This document shows positions 1-7,849 of a stretch of 64,000 nucleotides of DNA, in pieces; position 1 is the first letter of the stretch, and each line of letters starts with the position of its first letter. The position numbers and the translations under genes are program-made. The stretch is taken from contig NZ_CP113116.1 of assembly GCF_026625985.1 (NCBI RefSeq), positions 4,464,001 through 4,528,000 on the forward strand, written 5' to 3'. The notes under the pieces were generated by a model that saw only the letters and a list, made by a program, of their open reading frames with translations, was not told the origin of the DNA and ran no database searches. The stretch comes from Mycobacterium sp. Aquia_213. GTDB taxonomy: Bacteria > Actinomycetota > Actinomycetes > Mycobacteriales > Mycobacteriaceae.

Positions 1-389
1 CGGCCTACGAGTACGCACTCGACTACGCGAAGGAGCGGGTTGTCTTCGGGCGACCCATTATCGAGAAGCAAGCCATCTCGTTTCTCCTCGCCGATATCGC
101 CACCGAGATCGACGCGGCGCGGCTGCTCGTCAGGCGCGCGGCATGGATGGGCGCAACCGGTCAGAAGTTCGCCTCCGCGGAGGGGTCAATGAGCAAGCTG
201 AAGGCCGGCCGGGTAGCGGTGTGGACGACGGAACGCGCCATCCAGATCCTCGGCGGAAATGGTTACACGCGCGAATACCCGGTCGAGCGGATGCACCGCG
301 ACGCTAAGGTCTTCGACATCTTCGAGGGAACCGAGCAGATCCAACAACTGGTTATCGCCCGCTCGATCAGCGGGCTCCGGTTGCAGTGA
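1..389 (+). CDS. Acyl-CoA dehydrogenase, C-terminal part (5' end outside window)
   Basis: The reading frame is open from the left edge (first full codon at base 3) to TGA at 387-389. It encodes the C-terminal helical domain of an acyl-CoA dehydrogenase, an FAD enzyme that makes the alpha-beta double bond of an acyl-CoA. Visible family marks are the FGRPIIEKQ segment, the ILGGNGYTREYPVER loop that packs against the flavin, and the FEGTEQIQ segment that normally carries the catalytic glutamate in this family. Only about 128 residues are present, so substrate class cannot be judged. The downstream neighbour is on the opposite strand and converges on it, with about 200 unassigned bases between. 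Confidence 0.93.
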   Translation, partial: AYEYALDYAKERVVFGRPIIEKQAISFLLADIATEIDAARLLVRRAAWMGATGQKFASAEGSMSKLKAGRVAVWTTERAIQILGGNGYTREYPVERMHRDAKVFDIFEGTEQIQQLVIARSISGLRLQ

Positions 390-588
390 AACCGGCAGGT
401 TGGCCCAAAGCCCACCGGAACACGCCCGCGCCGGCTTCAACGGACGCTGCGAGGAAGCTGACGCCCAAGCCGCGTTCCGACGCATCTGCCGCGAACCCAT
501 CGGGCCGTTAGCCGAGCCCTGGCAGCTCGGCCCCCCGTTCGCTGCTGTGAAGAGACCTACATCGGCGCCGGCCTTTTTGACGGCGTCC

Positions 589-3216
589 TTACCCACGGTG
601 GCGGGCGATCCGCCCGCTGTGGCTGAAGCGGGCGGCGCGGCGCTGGATGCGGTGCATTTGTCCCCGGGTGCGGTGTGGCCGCCCGGCCAGGTGCATCGGG
701 TCGGCGTAGAACACCGTCTTGGTCACCTCGACGATTACCAGGTAGACGATCGTGAACAGGACCAGCGCCGCGAAGAACAGCCACGGCAGGGTAGTGAACC
801 CGAGTTGGTGTGCCAGCGGTGAGACGGTGAGCGCAACGCCGATGACGACGACCGCGAATGCGGCCAGTGTTAACACCAGACCGGGTCTGCTGCGGACGAA
901 CGGCACCCGCCGGGTGCGGATCGCGAAGATGATCAGCGTCTGGGTGGCCAGCGACTCCACGAACCAGCCGGTGCGGAACTCCACCGGCCCGGCATTCAGC
1001 ATACCCAGCATCAATCCGAACGTCAGGAAGTCGAACAGCGAGCTGATCGGACCGAACGTCAGCATGAACCGGCGGATGAACGCGATGTTCCAGTGCGACG
1101 GTGCGAGCAACTGCTCCTCATCTACCCGGTCGGTGGGGATCGCCAACTGGGAGCTGTCATAGAGCAGGTTGTTCAGCAGGATCTGGCTGGGCAGCATCGG
1201 CAGGAACGTCAGCACCGCAGAGGCGGCGGCTGCGCTGAACATGTTTCCGAAATTGCTTGAGGTGCCCATTAGCACGTACTTGATGGTGTTGGCGAAGATG
1301 CGCCGACCCTCGGCCACACCCATCGCCAGCACACTCAGATCCTTCTCCAGCAGCACCACGTCGGCGGCGTCTTTGGCAACGTCGGCGGCGGTGTCCACCG
1401 AGATCCCGACGTCGGCCGCGTGCAGGGCTAGCGCGTCGTTGACGCCGTCGCCCAGGAAGGCGACCGACCGTCCGGTGCGCCGCAACGAGACGATCAGCCG
1501 TGCTTTCTGCTCGGGCGAGATCCGGGCGAAGATGGTGTTGTCGCGCGCCGCGTCGTCGAATCTGGCGTCGTCGAGGGTGTCCATCGCGGCGCCGGTGACC
1601 GTGCCCTTGGACGGCAAACCCAAATCGGCGCATACCTTTTCGGCGACCTTAGGATTGTCCCCGGTAGCCACCTTGAGTTCGATGCCCAGCGCCGCCAGTT
1701 GTGCCAGCGAATCGCGCGCCGCGGCCTTCGGCTCGTCTGCGAACACCAAGAAGCCATCCAGCACAAGGCCGCATTCGTCTTCGGCGGTGAGCGCGGTCAG
1801 CTCCGGCGCGGGCTTGCTGGCCACCGCCACCACCCGGCGGCCGCTGGTGAACAGTGTGGCCAGCGTGCCCTGCGCCGCGTCGGGTACCCCCTCGCATTTC
1901 TGCAGCACTTGCTCGGGTGCGCCCTTGACCACCAGCACGCGGCTGCCGGCGTCGTCGAGGAGTGTTGAGGTTGCCCGCCGAGCATGGTCGAACGGCAGCG
2001 TGGCGACTCGCTGGACGCCTGCTGTCAGCAGGCCCTCAGCGGCTGGGGACTCCCACAGTGCGGTGTCCATCGCGTTGGCGCTGACACCGCCTGATGCTGC
2101 GTCGACGTCGGTGGCCAGCAGACCCGCGCGCAGCACCGCGTCATCGTGCGTACCGGCCGGGTCGACGGCATCGACCAGGCTGATTCGGCCCTCGGTCAGG
2201 GTCCCCGTCTTGTCGGTAATCAATATGTCGATGTCGCCGAGATCCTCGATGCAGACCAGTCGTTTGACCAGAACCTTGAGCCGCGCCAGCCGCCGCGATC
2301 CGGTGGCCAGGCTGGTGCTGACCACCGCGGGCAGCAGCTGCGGCGTGATACCCACCGCGATCGCCAGCGCGAACAACACCGAGTCGATTACCGGCCGACG
2401 CAGCAACAGGTTGGTGACCAGGATGAGCACGGTCAGTGCCAGCGCCACCCACAGCAGCAGGTAGGAGAATCGGCGCAGACCGGCTTGGAACTCCGTTTCG
2501 GGTTGCCGTACCCCCAAGCCGGCGGCGATACGGCCGAACTCGGTGTTCACGCCGGTTGCGTACACAACACCGAGGCCCTCGCCGGCGCTGACGATGGTGC
2601 CGGCGAATGCCAGATCGGTCGAATCGGCCAGGCCCGCATCGGCATTGACCGGCGGCGCCGACTTCTCCGAGGCCGCCGACTCGCCAGACAAGATGCTCTC
2701 GTTGCATTCCAGGCCATTGACCTCGATGAGCCGCACGTCTGCGGGGACCACTTCGCCCAGGGCGAGCCGGATCACGTCACCGGGCACCAACACGGTCACA
2801 TCGACCGTCGTGAAGCGCCCGTCGCGGCGCACCGCGACCGTATGATGTACCCCGGAATGTAGTGCAGCCGAGGCGCGTTCGGCGCGATACTCGTTGACGA
2901 AACCCAGCCCGATACTGGCGGCCAGGATGACGCCGATAATGATCGCCTGTTTGCTGTCGCCGAGGAAGAAGGACAGCACGGCGGTGGCCGCAAGCAGCCC
3001 CAACACCGCGCTGCGCAACTGGCGCCCCAGCACAGCAATCGCGCTCACCCGATGAGTGCGAACAGCATTCGGGCCGTCGCGCAGCAATCGGGCCGATGCC
3101 TCCGCGCCAGACAGCCCGCCTTCCGAGGCGTCGAGCCACCGCAGCACCTCAGCGACCGGTGCGGCCCCCACCCGCCCGGTGGTCAGCGTCGCGTGTTCAT
3201 CCTCAATCGTTGTCAC
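589..3216 (-). CDS. mgtA: MgtA/MgtB-type P-type ATPase (magnesium transport)
   Basis: The 875-residue membrane pump starts at GTG. By family it imports Mg2+ using ATP (P3B class). Visible are an N-terminal MgtA-like segment around 20-60, SGES (177-180, actuator loop), the phosphorylated aspartate in DKTGTLT (D335), TGDN, the hinge GDGVNDA, and the MgtA-typical GTSSNFGNMFS segment before the C-terminal membrane helices. The length is normal apart from a basic C-terminal tail. In the M4 helix the sequence reads TPQLLP around 291-296, where MgtA proteins usually have TPEMLP, so a membrane glutamate is replaced by glutamine. The assignment to the MgtA class is firm; transport specificity is inferred. 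No magnesium riboswitch was recognised upstream. Confidence 0.88.
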   Translation of the reverse strand: MTTIEDEHATLTTGRVGAAPVAEVLRWLDASEGGLSGAEASARLLRDGPNAVRTHRVSAIAVLGRQLRSAVLGLLAATAVLSFFLGDSKQAIIIGVILAASIGLGFVNEYRAERASAALHSGVHHTVAVRRDGRFTTVDVTVLVPGDVIRLALGEVVPADVRLIEVNGLECNESILSGESAASEKSAPPVNADAGLADSTDLAFAGTIVSAGEGLGVVYATGVNTEFGRIAAGLGVRQPETEFQAGLRRFSYLLLWVALALTVLILVTNLLLRRPVIDSVLFALAIAVGITPQLLPAVVSTSLATGSRRLARLKVLVKRLVCIEDLGDIDILITDKTGTLTEGRISLVDAVDPAGTHDDAVLRAGLLATDVDAASGGVSANAMDTALWESPAAEGLLTAGVQRVATLPFDHARRATSTLLDDAGSRVLVVKGAPEQVLQKCEGVPDAAQGTLATLFTSGRRVVAVASKPAPELTALTAEDECGLVLDGFLVFADEPKAAARDSLAQLAALGIELKVATGDNPKVAEKVCADLGLPSKGTVTGAAMDTLDDARFDDAARDNTIFARISPEQKARLIVSLRRTGRSVAFLGDGVNDALALHAADVGISVDTAADVAKDAADVVLLEKDLSVLAMGVAEGRRIFANTIKYVLMGTSSNFGNMFSAAAASAVLTFLPMLPSQILLNNLLYDSSQLAIPTDRVDEEQLLAPSHWNIAFIRRFMLTFGPISSLFDFLTFGLMLGMLNAGPVEFRTGWFVESLATQTLIIFAIRTRRVPFVRSRPGLVLTLAAFAVVVIGVALTVSPLAHQLGFTTLPWLFFAALVLFTIVYLVIVEVTKTVFYADPMHLAGRPHRTRGQMHRIQRRAARFSHSGRIARHRG

Positions 3217-3458
3217 CGCGTGTCCTTGCTAGCGCTGATTCGATGAGCAGCGTGCTCTCGGCAGACGCTTCTGCCTCGACGCCCTCATTCCAGCCACCGC
3301 CCAATGGTGTCAGAGGGCGCCCTTGATGCCGACGCCGGTCGAGTTCAGGGATCGGGTCAGCAAGGCCTGTGGCCGGAGAACAAGTTGGACTCACTGCTCG
3401 CTCAGATGCCACATCGCGGCGGCAAACGAGATCGCATCCTTCGACGACTGACGCGCGC

Positions 3459-4286
3459 TTACTTACCGGTGAAACGGGGCTCGCGCTTAGCCGCGAAGGC
3501 GGCCAACCCTTCCTTGGCGTCGTCGGAACGCATCACCTCGACGACCAAGCGCTGCTCGATCCCGCGGGCATCCTCCTCGTCAATCCACCCGCTGTTGATC
3601 ACCGAGGCCTTGGCGTTGCGGATCGCCAGCGGGCCGTTGGCGGCAACGCGGGCCGCGAGTTGACGTGCCTTGTCCAACGACTTGCCGGTCGGCACCACAT
3701 GCCCCACCAAGCCGAAGTGGTAGGCCTCGGCGGCGGTGAGCGGTTCGCCGGTCAGAATCATCTCCATCGCCTTGGTATAGGGGATCTGTCGCTTGAGCCG
3801 CACGGTCGACCCCGCTCCGGCGATCAACCCCAGCTTGACCTCGGGCAGGCCGAAAACCGCGTGCTCTTCAGCGATTCGGATGTCGGTCTGCTGCAACATT
3901 TCACAGCCACCGCCCAAACATGGCCCGTTGACAGCGGCAATCAGCGGCTTGGCCAGCGAACGGCTCAGCAGCAGACCCTCACTGATGATGCTGCCAACGG
4001 ATTTGCCCTCCGGAACCAGCGCAGAACCCTTGCCGCCCTTGGCTCCCCGGACCATCCACCCGTCGGCAAGGTCGCCCCCCACACAATAGGACGATCCCTC
4101 GCCCGTGAGGATGGCGACGCGGATGCCATCGTCGGCGTCGATCTCGTCCCAGGCCTGCGCCATCAAAGTGATCATCGCCGGCGTCAGCGCGTTCTTGCGA
4201 CGCGGGTTGTTCATCGTCAGCACGACGACGCCGCCGTCACGCTCCACCTTCAATTGCGGTTCGTCCGCCTGCGATTCGTCGGCCAC
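3459..4286 (-). CDS. Enoyl-CoA hydratase/isomerase family (crotonase)
   Basis: This is a 275-residue crotonase-fold protein, which by family hydrates or isomerises acyl-CoA thioesters. Oxyanion-hole segments are visible as SSYCVGGDL and NGPCLGGGCEM, followed by the FGLPEVKLGLIAGAG segment that holds the usual catalytic glutamate. The frame is open further upstream to 4403. I chose GTG at 4286-4284 because a GGAGGAG ribosome binding site lies just before it and because the crotonase homology begins soon after. The gene lies between the P-type ATPase and a small membrane protein on the same strand, without tight coupling. Substrate is unknown. Confidence 0.88.
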   Translation of the reverse strand: MADESQADEPQLKVERDGGVVVLTMNNPRRKNALTPAMITLMAQAWDEIDADDGIRVAILTGEGSSYCVGGDLADGWMVRGAKGGKGSALVPEGKSVGSIISEGLLLSRSLAKPLIAAVNGPCLGGGCEMLQQTDIRIAEEHAVFGLPEVKLGLIAGAGSTVRLKRQIPYTKAMEMILTGEPLTAAEAYHFGLVGHVVPTGKSLDKARQLAARVAANGPLAIRNAKASVINSGWIDEEDARGIEQRLVVEVMRSDDAKEGLAAFAAKREPRFTGK

Positions 4287-4348
4287 GTTAGCTCCTCCAC
4301 CTTCCGGTCGACACCCATACCCACGACGGCATCGACCTTCACTATCTA

Positions 4349-4681
4349 TCAAGGCTGCACGGGAAGGGACGGGGCCTGTGTCCGCATAGACGACATCGCC
4401 CACAGAATGCTCATGACCACGAGGTAGGCGGCGGCGTAGCCGAGAATGGCTGGGTTGGAATGGCGCACAGCCTCTTGGTCGTCGTCGCGGCGCGACCGTC
4501 GCCGTTGGTTGAACAGGACAACGGTGGCGATAACGGCGTGCACGGCCAGTTCAGCGCGGTAGATGATCCCGACCACGATCGTGCTGTGCGATAGCGCGCC
4601 CGCGATCGTGGCGGGCAGCGGTAGCACCGCAGTTTCGTTTTCGAGCCTTGACGCCGTCAAGAGCGAGCTTGCGGGGTCCAC
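4349..4681 (-). CDS. Small hypothetical membrane protein
   Basis: I do not recognise this 110-residue frame. It has two hydrophobic stretches (around residues 43-58 and 81-97) separated by a very basic and acidic linker (FNQRRRSRRDDDQE). This would fit a small protein with two membrane segments. The start is GTG at 4681 with no clear ribosome binding site, and the true start may be further in. It fills the space between the crotonase gene and the divergent stress-protein gene, and no better frame covers that space. It could be spurious. Confidence 0.4.
   Translation of the reverse strand: MDPASSLLTASRLENETAVLPLPATIAGALSHSTIVVGIIYRAELAVHAVIATVVLFNQRRRSRRDDDQEAVRHSNPAILGYAAAYLVVMSILWAMSSMRTQAPSLPVQP
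4648..4660. repeat. Palindrome TTGACGCCGTCAA, copy 1
   Basis: This is a 13-bp palindrome with a single central base. It is preceded on the + strand by a TTTCGTTTTCG tract. A second copy with the same kind of upstream tract lies at 5921-5933, so the two copies bracket the universal stress protein gene. The shared segment extends to about 30 bp with a few mismatches. Function is unknown: a regulator site or the scar of a duplicated boundary are both possible. Confidence 0.5.
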
Positions 4682-4786
4682 TCGGTGCCTTTGGGCCTTC
4701 AGCTTGCATCTCTTCGGCCCTGACAGTCACGGCCTCCTTTGAGTGATTCTGCTGGTGGGTAGATAGCCGATCAGAGAAGAACTGGA

Positions 4787-5686
4787 ATGTGGCAACCGTC
4801 GCGTGGCGCGATACTGGTAGGCGTCGATGGCTCAGCAGCATCGCTGGGAGCCGTCCGCTGGGCGGCCCGTGATGCAGCGCTGCGGAATGTGCCGCTGGCT
4901 CTGGTCCATGTCGTCGATGCCCCCTTACCGGAGTGGTTCGAGGTAGCAACGCTGGCCGGCTTCAGGCAATCGCAGCAACAGCGGGCACGCGATTTCATCG
5001 AGTCGGCGATCGATGCCGCCGAGGAGAGCGCTCGTGAGTGCGGTCCAGTGCAGATCGATAGCAAGGTATTCACTTCGGCCTCAGTCCCCGCGCTGGTCGA
5101 CCTGTCCACAGGGGTGGCGATGGTCGTGGTCGGCGATAGACGACATAGCGGCGAGTTGGCTCGCAGCTTCCTGGGCTCGGTGAGTTCGGCATTGGTCTAC
5201 CACGCGCATTGTCCAGTCGCCGTGATCCACGACGACGAAGCCACGATTGGTTGTGGTGCGCGCGCGCCGGTGCTGGTGGGTATCGACGGCTCACCGGCAT
5301 CGGAGGCGGCGACTCGTATTGCATTTGAGGAAGCCTCCCGACGAGGTGTCGCCCTGGTGGCTTTGCACGCCTGGGCTGACTCCCGGGTGTCCGGCTCCAC
5401 GAGGGTGTTCCAAGACTCCAAGTGGGACGCTCAACTAGCCGAGGAGGAAGAGACGCTCGCTCAACGGCTAGCGGGTTGGCGCGCCAGTTATCCCGACGTG
5501 GCGATCCATCGCAGGATCGAAATTGGTGATCCGGCACGTTGGCTGATCGACGCCTCCGAACGGGCGCAACTGATCGTGGTCGGCAGCCACGGCTGCAGCC
5601 GACTCAGGGGCAGGTTGCTGGGATCCGTCGGGGCTGCGGTGGTCAAACGGGCCAAGATCCCGGTGATCGTGGCGCGCCAGTCTTGA
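4787..5686 (+). CDS. Universal stress protein, tandem UspA domains
   Basis: The 299-residue cytoplasmic protein has two UspA domains, roughly 7-145 and 155-298, the usual arrangement in mycobacterial stress proteins that bind ATP. Each domain opens with a VGVDGS or VGIDGS strand-loop. The second domain keeps the nucleotide motif as VVGSHGCSRLRGRLLGSVG. The first has VVGDRRHSGELARSFLGSVS, in which one of the conserved glycines is replaced by arginine, so ATP binding there may be weaker. The start is ATG with a modest GAGAAG site 8 bases upstream. Related M. tuberculosis genes belong to the DosR (hypoxia) regulon, but I found no convincing DosR box here. Next downstream are terminator hairpins and the edge of the ssrA-linked island. 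Confidence 0.92.
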   Translation: MWQPSRGAILVGVDGSAASLGAVRWAARDAALRNVPLALVHVVDAPLPEWFEVATLAGFRQSQQQRARDFIESAIDAAEESARECGPVQIDSKVFTSASVPALVDLSTGVAMVVVGDRRHSGELARSFLGSVSSALVYHAHCPVAVIHDDEATIGCGARAPVLVGIDGSPASEAATRIAFEEASRRGVALVALHAWADSRVSGSTRVFQDSKWDAQLAEEEETLAQRLAGWRASYPDVAIHRRIEIGDPARWLIDASERAQLIVVGSHGCSRLRGRLLGSVGAAVVKRAKIPVIVARQS

Positions 5687-5730
5687 CGGCGGCCGTTGTG
5701 GGTTAGCTTGACCCAAAAGTGGTAGCAGGA

Positions 5731-5765
5731 AAAGAAAACTGGCCAGGGCTTTATGGCCCTGACCC
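5731..5765 (-). terminator. Intrinsic terminator read on the minus strand (displaced ssrA terminator)
   Basis: On the minus strand a nine-pair stem (GGTCAGGGC with GCCCTGGCC, one G-T pair) is followed by AGTTTTCTTTTCC. It closely matches the terminator directly behind the intact tmRNA at 11382-11415, including the flank AAGAAAACTGGCCAG on the + strand. It therefore looks like the terminator that followed ssrA before the island was inserted. Confidence 0.7.
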
Positions 5766-5771
5766 GCAATG

Positions 5772-5801
5772 AAGAAGGGCCGCATCTCTGCGGCCCTTCT
5801 T
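5772..5801. terminator. Long perfect hairpin beside the displaced tmRNA end
   Basis: AAGAAGGGCCGCA is followed by a four-base loop (TCTC) and its exact complement, giving a 13-bp stem. It lies between the stress protein gene and the duplicated tmRNA 3' end and overlaps the first bases of that repeat. No strong U-run follows on either strand, so it may be a terminator or simply a structured boundary element. Confidence 0.55.
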
Positions 5802-5826
5802 GTGGAGCTGCCGGGAATCGAACCCG
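5796..5826. repeat. Duplicated tmRNA 3' end, distal att-like repeat
   Basis: These 31 bases are identical to 11419-11449, the 3' end of ssrA (T-arm and acceptor strand, on the minus strand TTCGATTCCCGGCAGCTCC). The remainder of a tmRNA is absent on this side: after AACCCG the sequence diverges. Duplication of a tmRNA 3' end in direct orientation is the classic footprint of site-specific integration, so this is read as the far attachment site of the island at 5827-11418. Confidence 0.8.
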
Positions 5827-5920
5827 ATGCTCTACCAGGCATTCTGCATTCTGAACTGCTGTTTCGTCACGTCTCGTTCCCGTTCAATCCCGCTCGTTAC
5901 CTGCTGCTTCGTTTCGTGTC

Positions 5921-5933
5921 TTGACGGCGTCAA
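5921..5933. repeat. Palindrome TTGACGGCGTCAA, copy 2
   Basis: This is the second copy of the 13-bp palindrome seen at 4648-4660, with opposite central base and a similar TTCGTTTCG tract upstream. It lies just inside the island, about 100 bases from the duplicated tmRNA end and in otherwise gene-free sequence between 5827 and 6047. I see no gene or RNA in that stretch. Confidence 0.5.
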
Positions 5934-6047
5934 GAACAGTCACCGGCGCCCGCGAGTTGCCGACCCATAGGCTTCGTGGTCGCAGTCGCAGTCGCCCAAG
6001 GCGAGCGTCGACTCCCCTGTCTCCTCTGCGTCACCATCACCCTGGAT

Positions 6048-6914
6048 TCACCTCATGACGTAGGGGAACTGCGGGTGCGGATGAACGCCGTGCAGATCTC
6101 GGTACGACGGCGGCTGGCGCTCTCCCTCGTCCTTGATCCCGTACTTGACGGCTAGCTCCGCACCGATGAGCGTCTGCCCGCTCAGGTCCGCGAGTTCTGG
6201 GTCGTCGTAAAGCCTTGAGATGACATGGCCGGTGAGCTCCGGAGTCTCGGCCGTGTCGAGGATGTGGCCGAGTTTCCCTGGATTCGTTGCCACGATCTCC
6301 CGCACCCGCTGAGTTAGCAGTGACCCCATCCAGATCGACACGGCAGCGATGCCGGTCCCTTCGAAGTCCACCGCCATGTCTGCCGCCATTTTGTCGGTGC
6401 CCGCTTTGGGGACCCCGTATGCGGGACCGAAGGCATAATGGACCGCTCCCGAGGAGGACGTGAAAACGACGAGACCTTTGCGCTGCGGCAGCATCAGGGG
6501 CACAGCGAATACGGTGGCAACGTAGCTGCTTCGTAATCCGACAGCGAGTGTGTCGATGACATTGAGGGGCTCGTCCCAGAACTTCGTCCGTGCCATCATC
6601 TCGTCACGAATGATCGCGGCATTGTTGACCAGTACGTCGATCTTGCCGTGTTCGCGACCGACCCGCTCGAAAAAGTCCTTCACCTGTTTGTCGTCGGCGT
6701 GATCGACGCGGACTGCAATGCCATTGCCGCCCAAAGCATTTACTTGTTCAGCGGTTTCTTGGATGGTGCCGGCAAGTGCGGACTCCCCGGAACTTTCGGT
6801 GCGACCGGTGAGGTACACGGTGTAACCGTGGCTACCCAGAGCGCTTGCGATACCCGCGCCGGCTCCTCTGCTGGCGCCGGTGACGACGGCGATACGGTTC
6901 GTGTTCGAGACCAA
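6048..6914 (-). CDS. Short-chain dehydrogenase/reductase (DHRS1-like)
   Basis: The 288-residue NAD(P)-dependent SDR has the cofactor loop TGASRGAGAG near the N terminus, NNAAI, the catalytic serine in FTSSSG and the YGVPK active-site pair. The extended C-terminal part and VSIWMGSLLTQR segment resemble the DHRS1 group. The frame is open to 7043, but I place the start at TTG 6914-6912, preceded by GAGGAG five bases away. That leaves 52 bases to the upstream SDR gene on the same strand, so the two are probably one transcript under the operator pair at 7732-7771. Substrate is unknown; the P450 in the same island suggests oxidation of a hydroxylated lipophilic compound. Confidence 0.85.
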   Translation of the reverse strand: MVSNTNRIAVVTGASRGAGAGIASALGSHGYTVYLTGRTESSGESALAGTIQETAEQVNALGGNGIAVRVDHADDKQVKDFFERVGREHGKIDVLVNNAAIIRDEMMARTKFWDEPLNVIDTLAVGLRSSYVATVFAVPLMLPQRKGLVVFTSSSGAVHYAFGPAYGVPKAGTDKMAADMAVDFEGTGIAAVSIWMGSLLTQRVREIVATNPGKLGHILDTAETPELTGHVISRLYDDPELADLSGQTLIGAELAVKYGIKDEGERQPPSYRDLHGVHPHPQFPYVMR

Positions 6915-6966
6915 TTGTTCTCCTCGTTCTGCCAACCCCCGACACCAGCCCGATCGGTCACGCCAT

Positions 6967-7719
6967 CTACAGAACTGCCCCACCGTTGACGCCAATGACT
7001 TGACCGGCGACGTAACCGGCAGCGTCTGAACACAAGAACGCACACAACGCCGCGACGTCCTCGCCCGTTCCGAGCCGTCCTGCCGGGATAGCTTTCGTCA
7101 AGACCTCGGCGGGCGGCAGTTTCTTGGCGAGCTGCTGCTCGCGCAACATTGGCGAATCGATGACGAACGGCGGCACGGTGTTGATGCTGATCCCCCGTGA
7201 TGCGTACTCGCGGGCAACCGTTTTGGTGAGTGCGATGACGCCGCCCTTAGTGGCCGAGTAGTGGCCTTGGCCGACCGCACCCTGCTGCCCCGCGGCGGAC
7301 GAGATGGTCACGATTCGGCCCCATTTGGCCGCCGCCATATCGGAAAGCGCTGCTTGTAAGCAAAGAAATGTGCCTGTCAGATTGACTGCCAGGTAGCGGT
7401 TCCATTCCTCGAATGTGATCTTGTCGAAACGGGTGAAGCCGGCGATGGCGGCACTAGTGACAAGGATCTCTACGGGGCCGAAAGTCTGTCGCACCGTCTC
7501 AAAGGCTCGAGTAACGGCGACCGGATCGGAAACGTCGACCTGAACGCCGTGGGCGGTGCCACCATCAGCTTGTAGCGCGCTGGCCACCTTGTCCGCGGCT
7601 TCGCCATTGAGGTCAAGGACGGCGACCCGTCGACCGTTTCGACCGAACTGGGTTGCGATCGCCTGCCCAATGCCGGATCCCCCACCGGTAACCACCGCTA
7701 CCCGATGCGCCGTACTCAC
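6967..7719 (-). CDS. Short-chain dehydrogenase/reductase (FabG-like)
   Basis: The 250-residue classical SDR has cofactor loop TGGGSGIGQ, catalytic serine in ISSAAG, YSATK pair and C-terminal VNGG, as in 3-oxoacyl reductases and secondary alcohol dehydrogenases. The GTG start at 7719 has a strong AGGAGGA site. The proximal operator at 7732-7747 begins 12 bases upstream of this start, so a bound regulator would block transcription and leave a very short leader. Asparagine replaces the usual NNAG motif by a TSAA segment at the central strand (VTSAAIAG), a deviation worth noting. It is the first gene of the two-SDR operon of the island. Confidence 0.87.
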   Translation of the reverse strand: MSTAHRVAVVTGGGSGIGQAIATQFGRNGRRVAVLDLNGEAADKVASALQADGGTAHGVQVDVSDPVAVTRAFETVRQTFGPVEILVTSAAIAGFTRFDKITFEEWNRYLAVNLTGTFLCLQAALSDMAAAKWGRIVTISSAAGQQGAVGQGHYSATKGGVIALTKTVAREYASRGISINTVPPFVIDSPMLREQQLAKKLPPAEVLTKAIPAGRLGTGEDVAALCAFLCSDAAGYVAGQVIGVNGGAVL

Positions 7720-7731
7720 AGAGTCCTCCTG

Positions 7732-7771
7732 CTATACAGTCGTACTGCACCTTCTTTGTACGACTGTATAG
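7732..7771. promoter_or_regulatory. Paired TetR-type operators upstream of the SDR operon
   Basis: Two 16-bp sites, 7732-7747 (CTATACAGTCGTACTG) and 7756-7771 (TTGTACGACTGTATAG), each match the perfect palindrome at 10032-10047 in 12 of 16 positions. Together they form a larger perfect inverted repeat (TGCTATACAGTCGTAC and complement, 7730-7745 and 7758-7773, 12-base loop). Centres are 24 bases apart. They overlap the expected promoter of the SDR pair. Confidence 0.75.
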
Positions 7772-7849
7772 CACATTCAAGGACGGCGGGTAGCACGTGA
7801 ATACGCGAACTCTGATGTCATACAGGCCAGGATGACGCGCCGCCAGACC

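Noticed and set aside
1169..2464. Plus-strand frame of 431 codons inside the P-type ATPase gene
   Set aside because: Serine/threonine-rich shadow of the ATPase frame without homology.
3217..3458. Possible Mg2+ riboswitch or small gene upstream of the P-type ATPase
   Set aside because: I could not draw an M-box-like structure. The 69-codon frame at 3203-3412 has no homology, no ribosome site and overlaps the ATPase start.
4690..4786. Possible DosR box upstream of the universal stress protein
   Set aside because: TTTGGGCCTTCAG resembles one half-site but the second half does not match and no 20-bp palindrome can be drawn; not reported as a site.
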